Of a stretch of 64,000 nucleotides of DNA, positions 51,309 to 60,585 are shown piece by piece. The first letter of the stretch is position 1, and every line of letters begins with the position of its first letter. The stretch spans positions 3,729,501-3,793,500 of the forward strand of contig NZ_BLIN01000005.1 of the NCBI RefSeq assembly GCF_009811555.1, in the 5' to 3' direction. Source of the stretch: Streptomyces caniferus. GTDB lineage: Bacteria; Actinomycetota; Actinomycetes; Streptomycetales; Streptomycetaceae. A program made the translations under genes and the position numbers. The notes under the pieces were generated by a model that was not told the DNA's origin, searched no databases, and saw nothing but the letters and a program-made list of their open reading frames with translations.

Positions 51309-52133
51309 TCACAAGTGCTGCGCGAAGTCGTCCAGAGTGCGCAGCACATCGGCCTCCCCGGCAGATGGCAGTTGCAGTACCACCTCCTGTACGCCCAGCT
51401 CGCGGTAGTGCGCCAGCTTCCCGGTCGAGGGCCGGACCGCGTAGGGCACCACCACCGGCTCGCCCGTGCGCCCGGCGTCCGACCACGCCCGCCGCAGCAC
51501 CGGAACGTGCTCCGCCAGCCCGCGTCCGCCGATCGGCAGCCACCCGTCGGCGTACTCGGCGATCTGCCCGAAGAGCTTGGGGCCGGCCGCGCCGCCCAGG
51601 AGGATGCGCGGCGCGCCGCGCACCGGCTTCGGGTGGGCGAGGGAGGCCCGTACGGACCCGAATTCACCTTGGTACGCGGTCGGTTCCTCGGCCCACAGGG
51701 CGCGCATCAGGGCCACCCGGTCGCGGGTCAGCGCACGACGGGTCGACCACTCGACCCCGTGGTCGGCGGCCTCCTCGACGTTCCAGCCGTAGCCGACGCC
51801 GAGCGTGAAGCGGCCCCCGGAGAGGAAGTCGAGGGTCGCGATCTGCTTGGCCAGGTCGATCGGGTCGTGCTGCGCGACGAGGGTGATGCCGGTGCCGAGG
51901 GCGAGCCGCTCGGTGACCGCGGCGGCCTGGCCGAGCGCGATGAACGGGTCGAGGGTGCGGCCGTATTCGCGGGGCAGCGGCTCGCCCATCGGGGCGGGGG
52001 TCTCCCGGCCTGCGGGGATATGGGTGTGCTCGGGGAGATAGAGGCCGTCGAATCCGCGCTGCTCCAGCTCGCGGCCCAGCCGGTCCGGCCGGATCGTCTC
52101 GTCGGTCAGGAAGATCGTGGTCGCGATCCGCAT
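51309..52133 (-). CDS. LLM-class F420-dependent oxidoreductase
   Basis: This is a luciferase-like TIM-barrel oxidoreductase of 274 residues; actinomycete members generally use F420. The pattern includes RIATTIFLTDETIRPDRLGRELEQRGFDGLYLPEHTHIP, LALGTGITLVAQHDPIDLAKQIATLDFLSGGRFTLGVGYGWN, and PRILLGGAAGPKLFGQIAEYADGWLPIGG. GGAGG lies nine bases before the ATG at 52133; the longer frame has no ribosome site. It stands near fbiC, which makes F420, though not in its operon. The substrate is unknown. Confidence 0.92.
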   Translation of the reverse strand: MRIATTIFLTDETIRPDRLGRELEQRGFDGLYLPEHTHIPAGRETPAPMGEPLPREYGRTLDPFIALGQAAAVTERLALGTGITLVAQHDPIDLAKQIATLDFLSGGRFTLGVGYGWNVEEAADHGVEWSTRRALTRDRVALMRALWAEEPTAYQGEFGSVRASLAHPKPVRGAPRILLGGAAGPKLFGQIAEYADGWLPIGGRGLAEHVPVLRRAWSDAGRTGEPVVVPYAVRPSTGKLAHYRELGVQEVVLQLPSAGEADVLRTLDDFAQHL

Positions 52134-52335
52134 ACGGGACACCTCCGCGTCAGGCGTGTGAGGGACCGAATGTTGCCGCACCGCCCGACGGTTATCCACA
52201 GGCCTTTCGCTCTCCGTCACACGCGCGTACAACAGTTTTCACGCGGCGCAACGAGCCGACCGCGGATGGTACGAGACGGCAGGACACGGACACGACGCAG
52301 GCCGAGACCGGCATGAGACGACACGGGGGGCTGGG

Positions 52336-53856
52336 ATGGAACGACGCGACCTTCTGAGACTGTCGGCGGTTGCGGGCGCGACGGGCGCGCTTACGCTCGG
52401 ACGTGTGAGCTTCGCCGACGCCTCACCCGCTGCCGGGCAAGCCGGGGGCGGGCCGGGCGAGCAGACCCGGCGGGTGACCGGCCATCTGCCCACGGGCGCC
52501 CCGGACTTCGTCTATCTGCCGGTCGAGGTACCGCACGGCGTCCGCGAGATCGCCGTCGCCTACCGCTACGACAGGCCCGCCGTCCCCGAGGGCACACCCG
52601 GCAACGCCTGCGACATCGGCATCTTCGACGAGCGGGGCACCGGCCTCGGCGGCGCCGGCTTCCGCGGCTGGTCGGGCGGGGCGCGTACGGAGTTCTTCCT
52701 GCGCGCCGACGACGCCACCCCCGGATACCTGCCGGGCCCCGTCAACGCGGGTACCTGGCATATCGCCCTGGGGCCGTACACGGTCGCGCCGCAGGGCCTC
52801 TCCTACGACGTCACGGTCACCTTGCGGTACGGGCCCCGGGGACACACCCCGGCGCCCGTCCATCCGCCCGAACGTGCCCGGGGCCGTGGCCGCGCCTGGT
52901 ACCGGGGCGACAGCCATCTGCACTCCGTCCACTCCGACGGCAAACGCACCCCCGCCGAGATCGCCGCGCTGGCCCGCGCCGCCGGGCTGGACTTCATCAA
53001 CACCTCCGAGCACAACACCACCTCCGCGCACCGTGCCTGGGAGGGTCTGTGGGGCGATGACCTGCTGATCCTGACCGGTGAGGAGGTCACCACCCGTAAT
53101 GGGCACGTGGTGGCGATGGGCACCGACCCCGAGGTCTTCATCGACTGGCGCTACCGGGCCCGCGACAACGCCTTCGGGAAGTACGCGCGGGCCATCCGGC
53201 GGGCCGGCGGCCTGGTCATCCCGGCACATCCGCACGCCACCTGCATCGGCTGCAACTGGAAGTTCGGGCTGAACGACGCGGATGCGGTGGAGGTCTGGAA
53301 CGGCCCGTACACCCCCGATGACGAGATCACCCTCGCCGAATGGGACAACACCCTGGTCGCGCACGCCCGTGGCCGCGCGGACTGGTTGCCGGCCGTCGGA
53401 CACAGCGACGCCCACCGCGACCCGGATGTGGTGGGCCTGCCGCAGACCGTGGTCCTCGCCGACGATCTCTCGCGCCGAGCCCTGCAGGACGGCATCCGGG
53501 CGGGCCGGGTCTGGATCGCCGAGTCGTCGAAGGTCGAACTGGCCTTCTCCGTCACCGGTGAACGCGGCGAACACGCCGGAATCGCCGAGCGCCTGGAGGT
53601 CCCCCGTACGGCGAAGGTCACGGCACATCTCCAGGTCTCCGGCGCCCCGGGCTGCACCGCCTCCTTCGTCACCGACCAGGGGCGGCTGTACTCCACCCCG
53701 CTGCCCGCCTCGGGCAACGGCACCGTCAGCTGGCAGACCACCGCGGATTACGCCGCCTACATACGCGCGGAAGTCCGCCACCCTTCGACGATCCCAGGCC
53801 TGCCGGGCCCGATGGCAGCCATGACCAACCCGGTCTTCCTGGGCCGCTGGAGCTGA
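52336..53856 (+). CDS. CehA/McbA-type PHP metallophosphoesterase, exported
   Basis: This is a PHP-domain metallohydrolase of 506 residues with a Tat-like signal: MERRDLLRLSAVAGATGALTLG. A beta-rich N-terminal domain (about 40-180) precedes the PHP domain: GDSHLHSVHSDGKRTPAEIAALARAAGLDFINTSEHN (His and Asp ligands), ILTGEEVT, VIPAHPHATC and VGHSDAHRDP. The ligand set is complete. Such proteins hydrolyse phosphoesters or carbamates of environmental compounds. A further beta domain closes it. The Tat signal fits a metal-loaded enzyme exported folded. It is divergent from the LLM gene. Confidence 0.9.
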   Translation: MERRDLLRLSAVAGATGALTLGRVSFADASPAAGQAGGGPGEQTRRVTGHLPTGAPDFVYLPVEVPHGVREIAVAYRYDRPAVPEGTPGNACDIGIFDERGTGLGGAGFRGWSGGARTEFFLRADDATPGYLPGPVNAGTWHIALGPYTVAPQGLSYDVTVTLRYGPRGHTPAPVHPPERARGRGRAWYRGDSHLHSVHSDGKRTPAEIAALARAAGLDFINTSEHNTTSAHRAWEGLWGDDLLILTGEEVTTRNGHVVAMGTDPEVFIDWRYRARDNAFGKYARAIRRAGGLVIPAHPHATCIGCNWKFGLNDADAVEVWNGPYTPDDEITLAEWDNTLVAHARGRADWLPAVGHSDAHRDPDVVGLPQTVVLADDLSRRALQDGIRAGRVWIAESSKVELAFSVTGERGEHAGIAERLEVPRTAKVTAHLQVSGAPGCTASFVTDQGRLYSTPLPASGNGTVSWQTTADYAAYIRAEVRHPSTIPGLPGPMAAMTNPVFLGRWS

Positions 53857-54094
53857 CAGCGGCTTCGTCGGGCTCAGACCGGCAGGCCTGGACAGCCGCG
53901 TCATCGGTCTCTGACCGGCAGGCGAGGGGCAGAACCCGCCGGCGCCCGCCGCGATGGCGGGGCGCCGCGTAATTTGGCGGGGAGGCGTGAGCGATCGCTG
54001 GGAAGCGGGGCCGGTCGCTGAGAGACATGGGCAGTGGCCAGGGATCACGGCCGGCTGCCGGGAATCATGATCCATCGGGGAGGGGCGGGCGCTC

Positions 54095-55057
54095 ATGCGT
54101 GCCATGCAGTTCGAGCGGTTCGGGGGACCGGAGGTCCTGCGGAAGGCCGAGGTACCGGACCCGGTGGCGGGGCCGGGCGAGACGCTGGTCGAGGTGGAGG
54201 CCGCGGGCGTCAACTTCGGCGACATCAAGCAGATCGCGGGCGAGCAGCCCGACGGTCCGTACGCGCCGAAGGGGCCGCTGCCGCGCATCCCCGGCCTGGA
54301 GGTCGTCGGCCGGACCCCGGACGGCCGACGGGTCCTCGGCTATGTCCTGCAGGGCGGCTATGCGGCGAGGACGGTCGTCCCCGACCGTGACCTGGTCGCG
54401 TTACCGGACGGGGTGAGCGCGGGCGAGGCACTGGCCCTGCTGGTACAGGGGCTGACGGCGTGGCATGTACTGCGGTCGGTCGCCCGCATACGCCCCGGCG
54501 AGAGCGTCGTGGTCCACGCCGCGGCGGGCGGGACGGGCAGTCTCGCCGTCCAACTGGCCCGGGAGTTCGGGGCGGGACGCGTCATCGCCACGGCCTCATC
54601 GGAGGAGAAGCGCGCCTTTGCCCTCGAACTCGGCGCGGACGCGGCCGTCGACGGCGACGCGGAGGACTACAAGGAGCGGGTCCTCGACGCCAATCATGGA
54701 CGCCCGGTCGACATCATCCTGGACGCCATCGGTGGCCCGGTCCTCGACTCCGCCTTGGACACACTCGGATACCTCGGTCGGCTGGTCACCTACGGCTCCT
54801 CGTCCCGGCAGGCCGCCTCGGCTCTCGCGCCGAGCCGCCTCGCGGTGGAGAACATCGGCGTCGCCGGTTTCTGGCTCATCCCACTCCTCGCCCGGAACGG
54901 AGCCGGTGGGCCGGCCCTTGAGGAGTTGCTCGACCTCACGGCGCGGGGACGCCTGCGCCCCCTGGTCGGCACGGAGTACGACCTCGCGCGGGCTCGCGAC
55001 GCACATGAGGACCTGCTCGCCCGCCGAACGAAGGGAAAGCTGATACTCCGCCCATGA
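54095..55057 (+). CDS. Zinc-independent quinone oxidoreductase-like MDR protein
   Basis: This is a medium-chain dehydrogenase/reductase of 320 residues in the NADPH:quinone oxidoreductase group. It has the N-terminal GroES-like domain (MQFERFGGPEVLRKAEVP), nucleotide-binding VVVHAAAGGTGSLAVQLARE at about 145, then a Rossmann domain (VIATASSEEKRAFALELGADAAVD) and C-terminal GKLILRP. The structural and catalytic zinc ligands of alcohol dehydrogenases are absent. The substrate is unknown. It stands alone, convergent with the permease gene. Confidence 0.92.
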   Translation: MRAMQFERFGGPEVLRKAEVPDPVAGPGETLVEVEAAGVNFGDIKQIAGEQPDGPYAPKGPLPRIPGLEVVGRTPDGRRVLGYVLQGGYAARTVVPDRDLVALPDGVSAGEALALLVQGLTAWHVLRSVARIRPGESVVVHAAAGGTGSLAVQLAREFGAGRVIATASSEEKRAFALELGADAAVDGDAEDYKERVLDANHGRPVDIILDAIGGPVLDSALDTLGYLGRLVTYGSSSRQAASALAPSRLAVENIGVAGFWLIPLLARNGAGGPALEELLDLTARGRLRPLVGTEYDLARARDAHEDLLARRTKGKLILRP

Positions 55058-55184
55058 GGCGAACGGCCTCCCATGCGGCGCATCCTCCGCCCGTGAGACG
55101 GCCTCCCCTGCGGCGGACCCTCCGCCCCTAAGGGGCCCCCGCCATTCCTCCGCTCGTCCCCCTAGTCCCCGCCTGGTCCTCCGC

Positions 55185-56750
55185 CTAGTCCTCCACGACC
55201 AACGCCGGCGTCGCCCGGGTCAACACCCCGCCGCGGAAGAAGGCGGGGCTGCGGCGCTGCATCACCAGCATGATCACGAGGCCCAGGGCCAGCAGGCCGA
55301 CGCCGATGACGAAGACCGAGCCGACACCGAGGACCGAACTGCCCGAGCCGTAGGCGGGATCCCACATGTCGATGAGGGTCTTGAAGAAGACGGCCGCGAG
55401 CAGGACTCCGCCCAGGACCGGGAAGACCCCCTTGAACAGCAGGTCGCGGGCCGATTTCCGCAGCTCGCGGCGGAAGAACCAGGCGCAGGCGAAAGCCGTG
55501 ATCGCGTAGTAGAAGCAGATCATGAGGCCGAGCGCATAGATGGTGTCGATGAGGACGTTCTCGCTGAGGAAGCTCATCACGGAGTAGAAGACTCCGGTGG
55601 CGACGCCGGCCGCGATGGTCGCCCTGCCCGGGGAGCGGAAGCGCGGGTGGATCGTGGCGAAGGACGCCGGCAGCGCCTCGTAGGTGCTCATCGCCAGGAC
55701 CGTACGGGCCACCGGGATGAACGTGGTCTGCAAGCTGGCCGCGGCCGAGGCGAGGACCGCGACGAAGAGCAGTACGCCGAGCACGGTGCCCATGACGGGG
55801 TCGGCGAGGGCGGCGAAGACGTTGTCGGCGGTGTCCGGGTTGCCCAGGCCCAGGCCCTTCCCCCCGACGCCGGAGAACATCTGCGAGGCCACAGCGGTGA
55901 GCAGGTAGGAGCCGATCAGCACGACCATGGCCAGCAGGGCGGCGCGGCCGGGCGTCTTCGCGCTGCCGGCGGTCTCCTCGTTGACCGTGAGGCAGGTGTC
56001 CCAGCCCCAGAACATGAAGATCGACAGCGACAGCCCGGCCGTGAAGGCGGAGAACGACTGGACGGCGAACGGGTCGAGCCAGGTCCAGGAGAAGTCGATG
56101 GAGCCGGCGAAGTCACCGGACTGCGCCTTGATCACGGCCAGCGCGACGAACACGGCGAGCACCGCGAGCTGCAGGCCGACCAGGGTGTACTGGACACCCT
56201 TGGTGGCGGTCATCCCGCGATAGCTGATGGCCGTGGCGGCGGCGATGAAGACCAGACAGGTCAGGACGTGGGCGGCCTTGTTGTCGTCCAGGGCGGCGAC
56301 GGCCGGGCTGCCGGTGAGTTCGCCGAGCAGCAGATAGAAGAACGAGGTGGCGACGCCGGCCAGGTTGGAGAGCACGATGATCGTCGCGATCACCAGCCCC
56401 CAGCCGCACATCCAGCCGACGCGTGGGCCGAAGGCCTTGACCGTCCAGGTGAAGGAGGTGCCACAGTCCGGCACCGCGTTGTTGAGCTCGCGGTAGGCGA
56501 AGGCGACCAGCAGCATCGGCAGGAAGCCCGCGAGGAAGACCGCGGGCATCTGCACCCCGACCTCGCCGACCGTGGGGCCGAGCGTCGAGGTGAGGCAGTA
56601 GACGGGTGCGACGGTCGAGATGCCGATGACCGCGCTGCCGAGCAGGCCCACGGAGTTGCCGCTGAGGCCCTTGCTGCGGGTGTCACTGCCGGTGGCACCG
56701 ACGCTCGTTACCGTGTCTCCGGTCTGGGGGCGGGGGTCGACCTGAACCAT
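55185..56750 (-). CDS. APC-family amino acid permease
   Basis: This is an amino acid/polyamine transporter of 521 residues with about 12 membrane helices. The first helix region has NSVGLLGSAVIGISTVAPVYCLTSTLGP, and later segments include YRELNNAVPDCGTSFTWTVKAFGPRVGWMCGWGLV, the conserved gating stretch in this family. A hydrophilic C-terminus ends it. The substrate is not evident; the nearby aldehyde dehydrogenase and D-aminoacylase-like genes could use amines or amino acids it imports, which is inference. Confidence 0.92.
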   Translation of the reverse strand: MVQVDPRPQTGDTVTSVGATGSDTRSKGLSGNSVGLLGSAVIGISTVAPVYCLTSTLGPTVGEVGVQMPAVFLAGFLPMLLVAFAYRELNNAVPDCGTSFTWTVKAFGPRVGWMCGWGLVIATIIVLSNLAGVATSFFYLLLGELTGSPAVAALDDNKAAHVLTCLVFIAAATAISYRGMTATKGVQYTLVGLQLAVLAVFVALAVIKAQSGDFAGSIDFSWTWLDPFAVQSFSAFTAGLSLSIFMFWGWDTCLTVNEETAGSAKTPGRAALLAMVVLIGSYLLTAVASQMFSGVGGKGLGLGNPDTADNVFAALADPVMGTVLGVLLFVAVLASAAASLQTTFIPVARTVLAMSTYEALPASFATIHPRFRSPGRATIAAGVATGVFYSVMSFLSENVLIDTIYALGLMICFYYAITAFACAWFFRRELRKSARDLLFKGVFPVLGGVLLAAVFFKTLIDMWDPAYGSGSSVLGVGSVFVIGVGLLALGLVIMLVMQRRSPAFFRGGVLTRATPALVVED

Positions 56751-57064
56751 GAACAGGACGTTAAGGGCTGCTGTATCCGCATCCGGAAGATCATCCTCCG
56801 CGGGTCACGCCTTCAACACGATGGATAGCATGGCATTCATGCCGCGCAATCCAAAGTGGATTCCACCGTCAACCTTCGACTCAATGGTTTCGACATACAT
56901 CTTTCACATTGCGAGAACCGCAGCACTGTCCCTTTTGTGGCGGTTCCAAATTTTCCCGTCGGGCTTCCGAACGCCACACGACGCCCCCATCGGCCCCCGC
57001 CCTCGGCTCCTCGCCTCCCTCGCGCCCCTCGGCCCCCAACTCCCTCGCCCCTCGCCCCCGAGGC

Positions 57065-57113
57065 CCTCACCCCTCACCCCTCACCCCTCACCCCTCACCC
57101 CTCACCCCTCACC
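57065..57113. repeat. CCTCACC heptamer, seven perfect tandem copies
   Basis: Seven exact CCTCACC units overlap the 3' end of the aldehyde dehydrogenase gene: its TGA stop (57109-57111) lies in the last unit. On the minus strand the units read GGTGAGG, so every unit offers a TGA in one frame, a slippage-prone stop region. The rest of the 56751-57064 gap holds an AT-richer patch but no gene. Confidence 0.85.
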
Positions 57114-58569
57114 CCGCCCAGACGATCGCCTGCAGCTCGCTGTACGCATGCAGCGCGTAGGAGCCCACGTCCCGCCCGACCCCGCTCTTCTTGAAGCCGC
57201 CGAAGGGCGCTTCCATGTTCCGGCCGACCGTGTTCACGCCGACCCCGCCGGCCCGCAGCTGCCGGGCCACCCGGAAGGCGCGGGCGCTGTCGCCGGACCA
57301 CACGTAGTCGATGAGCCCGTAGTCGCTGTCGTTGGCGAGGGCCACCCCCTCGTCCTCCTCGTCGAAGGGCACCACGACCACCACCGGACCGAAGATCTCC
57401 TCCCGCACCACCCGCATGTCGGCGGTGCAGTCGGCCAGCAGCGTCGGCGCGACATAGAAGCCGCGCTCCGGAGCGGACGGCCGCGCACCGCCCGCCACGA
57501 CCCGTGCGCCTTCCTTCCTGCCCAGCTCCACATACGACTCGACCCGGTCGCGGTGCGCGGCCGAGATCACCGGTCCGACCACCGTTCCCTGCGCGCGCGG
57601 GTCGCCGACCCGGAGGTGCCCGATGTACTGCGTCAGCCGCGTCACCAGCTCCTCGTACACCCCTCTCTGCACGATCACCCGCGTCGGTGCGGTACAGATC
57701 TGCCCGCTGTAGAAGGAGTACGTCGTGCCGATGCCGGCCACCGCCGAGTCCAGGTCCGCGTCGTCGAAGACCACCGCGGCGCCCTTGCCGCCCAGCTCCA
57801 TGAGCTGGCGTTTCATCCCGCGTCCGCACACCTCGGCGATGCGCTGCCCGACGGCGGTCGAGCCCGTGAAGCTGACCATGTCCACGTCCGGCGAGTCCAC
57901 GGCCGCCTCGCCCACCTCCGCGGAGGCGCCGCTCACGACGTTCACCACCCCCGGCGGCGCCCCCGCCTCCGCCAGCGCCGCCACCATCCGGTACACCGAC
58001 AGCGGGTCCTGCGGGGCGGGCTTCACGACGACGGTGTTGCCCATCGCCAGGGCCGGGGCGATCTTGCCCGCCGGGTTCGCCCACGGGTTGTTGTACGAGG
58101 TGATGCAGGTGACGACGCCGACGGGCCGGCGTGCGGCGAGAGCGCCCAGCACGGCCGCCCTCCCCATCGGCCCCGCCTCGTTGATCTGCGGCGGCAGCCC
58201 CTGCTCGACCGGCTCCAGCGCCCCCTTCGCATACCGCCTGAAGCGCGCCACCCCCACCGCGACCTGCATCCCGCGCGCGGTCCCGGTCGTGGCGCCGCTC
58301 TCCGCCTGAGCCAGCTCGGCGTGCGCCGCGAAGTCGCGCTGCATCACCTCCGCGGCCCGGTCGAGGATCGCGGCGCGCTCCTGCGGCGAGGTACGGGACC
58401 AGGCCTCGAACGCCTCGCGCGCCGTGGCCGCGGCCTCGTACACCTGCGCCCGGCTCGCCTCGGGCGCGAGTCCGACGACCGCCTCCGTCGCCGGATCGAT
58501 GACCTCGTAACGACCACCGTCGGGCTCGACCCACTCACCGCCGATGAACAGCCGCTCCACGATCGTCAC
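57109..58569 (-). CDS. Aldehyde dehydrogenase
   Basis: This is an NAD(P)-dependent aldehyde dehydrogenase of 486 residues, the normal length. It shows ITSYNNPWANPAGKIAPALAMGNTVVVKPAPQDPL (cofactor Asn and Lys), FTGSTAVGQRI, the general base in MELGGKGA and the nucleophile Cys in GQICTAPTR, ending AFGGFKKSGVGRD. The start is a GTG at 58569 with GGGGAG upstream. It is the last gene of the operon that begins at 61710 with a luciferase-like monooxygenase and includes the amidohydrolase. It probably oxidises an aldehyde released upstream in that pathway. Confidence 0.95.
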   Translation of the reverse strand: MTIVERLFIGGEWVEPDGGRYEVIDPATEAVVGLAPEASRAQVYEAAATAREAFEAWSRTSPQERAAILDRAAEVMQRDFAAHAELAQAESGATTGTARGMQVAVGVARFRRYAKGALEPVEQGLPPQINEAGPMGRAAVLGALAARRPVGVVTCITSYNNPWANPAGKIAPALAMGNTVVVKPAPQDPLSVYRMVAALAEAGAPPGVVNVVSGASAEVGEAAVDSPDVDMVSFTGSTAVGQRIAEVCGRGMKRQLMELGGKGAAVVFDDADLDSAVAGIGTTYSFYSGQICTAPTRVIVQRGVYEELVTRLTQYIGHLRVGDPRAQGTVVGPVISAAHRDRVESYVELGRKEGARVVAGGARPSAPERGFYVAPTLLADCTADMRVVREEIFGPVVVVVPFDEEDEGVALANDSDYGLIDYVWSGDSARAFRVARQLRAGGVGVNTVGRNMEAPFGGFKKSGVGRDVGSYALHAYSELQAIVWAG

Positions 58570-58726
58570 GTGACACTCCCCTCCCCCATGCCCCGTCCGG
58601 CGAGGCCGACTCCGCGCGCGCCCCGTCCCACCAGGACGACGTCGCACCCGCGCGGCCGGAAAGGCACGAGGCCGCACGCGCCCCGCCCCGCCCGCGCCCT
58701 CCCATACGCATCTCGCGCCACCACCC

Positions 58727-60466
58727 TCACTTCGTACTCACCGTCCGCGTGTCCCGCCCCGACCGCAGCACCGTCCCCGGCACCGCGCCGGTCACCACGT
58801 CCTCGCGGATCGTCTCGACGCCGTTGACCCACACCGCGTTGATGCCGATCGCCCGGGAGTCCAGCCGGGGACTGTCGCCGGGCAGGTCGTGGACGAGCGT
58901 GGCCTTGCCCGCGTCGATCCGTTCCGGGTCGAAGAGGACCAGGTCCGCGTGCCAGCCCTCCTCGATGCGGCCGCGCTCGCGCAGGCCGAAGAGCTGTGCG
59001 GGGTCGTCGGTCAGCATCTTCACCGCCTGCTCCAGACCCATCAGCTTCCTGCCCCGCAGACAGTCGCCGAGGAAGCGCGTCGTGTACGGCGCACCGCACA
59101 TCCGGTCCAGATGGGCACCCGCGTCGGAGCCGCCCAGCAGTACGTCCTCGTGCTGCCAGGTCTCGGCGCGCAGCGCCCAGGAGGCCGGGTCGTTGTCGGT
59201 GGGCATCGGCCACAGCACCGTCCGCAGCCCGTCGTTGACGCAGATCTCGACGAGGCAGGCGAAGGGTTCCAGACCGCGCTCGGCCGCGATGTCCTGGACG
59301 ACGCGCCCGGTCAGGCCCTCGTTCGCCGGGGAGTAGGTGTCCCCGATGACATACCGGCCGAAGTCGGTGAGCCGCCGGAAGACGCCCGCCTCCTTGCTGC
59401 CGGCGCTCCGCAGCATCTCGGCCCGGACGTCGGGGTCGTGGAGTTTCTCGATGCGCTCGGGTAGCGGCAGGCCCAGGATCTCGCCCCAGCCGGGGATGAG
59501 GTTCAGGGCGCAGAAGGTGCCGAGGGACATGTTCATGGGCGTGAGGATCGGCATCGTCAGGGCCACGATCCGGGCGCCGGCCTCCCGGGCCCGCTCACTG
59601 GCGACGAGCTGGCGCGGCACCCGCTCGGGCACCGCCGCGTCGATCGTCAGGACGTTCCAGTTCAGCGGACGCCCGGCCGCCGCGCTCATCGCCACGAACA
59701 GCTCGATCTCGTCGTCGTCGAACTGGTCGAGACAGCCCGCCACGATCGCCTCGATCTGGGTGCCCTCGTGTGCGGCGACGGCCCGCGACAGTGCGAGCAG
59801 CTCCGCCGGTGCGGCGTGCCGGGAGGCGACCGGCTGCCCGTCACCGTCGGAGTGGGTGGTGGACTGGGTGGTCGAGAAGCCCCAGGCCCCGGCGTCCATC
59901 GCCTCGTGGAAGAGGGCCAGCATCTCGTCCAGCTGCTCGGGCGTCGGCTGCCCGCCCACGGCGTCCGCACCCATGACGTACCGGCGCAGCGCGCAATGTC
60001 CCACCATGAACCCCGCGTTGACGGCGATCCGCCCCTCCAGCGCGTCCAGGTACTCGCCGAACGAGCTCCAGGTCCAGGGCGCGCCCTCTTCGAGCGCCAC
60101 CAGGGACATGCCCTCGACCTTGGCCATCATCCGCCGGGTGTAGTCGGCGTCGGCGGGCCGCCCGGGGTGCAGCGGCGCCAGGGTGAAGCCGCAGTTGCCG
60201 CCCGCCACGGTCGTCACGCCGTGGTTGAGCGAAGGGGTGGCGTACGGGTCCCAGAACAACTGCGCGTCGTAGTGCGTGTGCGGATCGACGAAACCGGGGG
60301 CGAGGACGCGCCCGGTCGCGTCCTCGCTGGTCCTCGCCTCCTCGGTGACGGTGCCGGGCGGGGCGACGACCGCGATACGGCCGTCGCGGATGCCGACGTC
60401 GGCGGTGTACGAGGGCGTGCCCGTACCGTCCACAACGGTCGCGCCCTTGATCAGGTGGTCGAGCAT
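58727..60466 (-). CDS. D-aminoacylase-like amidohydrolase
   Basis: This is an amidohydrolase-superfamily enzyme of 579 residues close to N-acyl-D-amino-acid deacylases. The metal motif is GFVDPHTHYDAQ (HxH). The bridging Cys lies in VAGGNCGFTLAPL, another His in GHCALRRYVMG, and the catalytic Asp in GGSDAGAHLD. A small beta domain is split between both ends (VVDGTGTPSYTADVGIRDGRIAVV and GWHADLVLFDPERID). It would hydrolyse an N-acyl or cyclic amide bond. Its neighbours, an LLM oxidoreductase upstream and an aldehyde dehydrogenase downstream, suggest a catabolic route for an amide-containing compound. Confidence 0.9.
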   Translation of the reverse strand: MLDHLIKGATVVDGTGTPSYTADVGIRDGRIAVVAPPGTVTEEARTSEDATGRVLAPGFVDPHTHYDAQLFWDPYATPSLNHGVTTVAGGNCGFTLAPLHPGRPADADYTRRMMAKVEGMSLVALEEGAPWTWSSFGEYLDALEGRIAVNAGFMVGHCALRRYVMGADAVGGQPTPEQLDEMLALFHEAMDAGAWGFSTTQSTTHSDGDGQPVASRHAAPAELLALSRAVAAHEGTQIEAIVAGCLDQFDDDEIELFVAMSAAAGRPLNWNVLTIDAAVPERVPRQLVASERAREAGARIVALTMPILTPMNMSLGTFCALNLIPGWGEILGLPLPERIEKLHDPDVRAEMLRSAGSKEAGVFRRLTDFGRYVIGDTYSPANEGLTGRVVQDIAAERGLEPFACLVEICVNDGLRTVLWPMPTDNDPASWALRAETWQHEDVLLGGSDAGAHLDRMCGAPYTTRFLGDCLRGRKLMGLEQAVKMLTDDPAQLFGLRERGRIEEGWHADLVLFDPERIDAGKATLVHDLPGDSPRLDSRAIGINAVWVNGVETIREDVVTGAVPGTVLRSGRDTRTVSTK

Positions 60467-60585
60467 GGGCGGTGCGCCCCCTTCCGCTCGGCGGGACCAA
60501 CTGCCCGCGGCCTCTCCCGGCCGGACCAGCGGCCCGCGGCTTTTCTCGGCAGGAACCGGTTGCCCGCGGCGTGCCCCGGCCGGAG

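Noticed and set aside
52192..52200. TTATCCACA, a DnaA-box-like nonamer
   Set aside because: It is single, far from any replication gene and near the start of ordinary metabolic genes. It may be chance, so it is not annotated.
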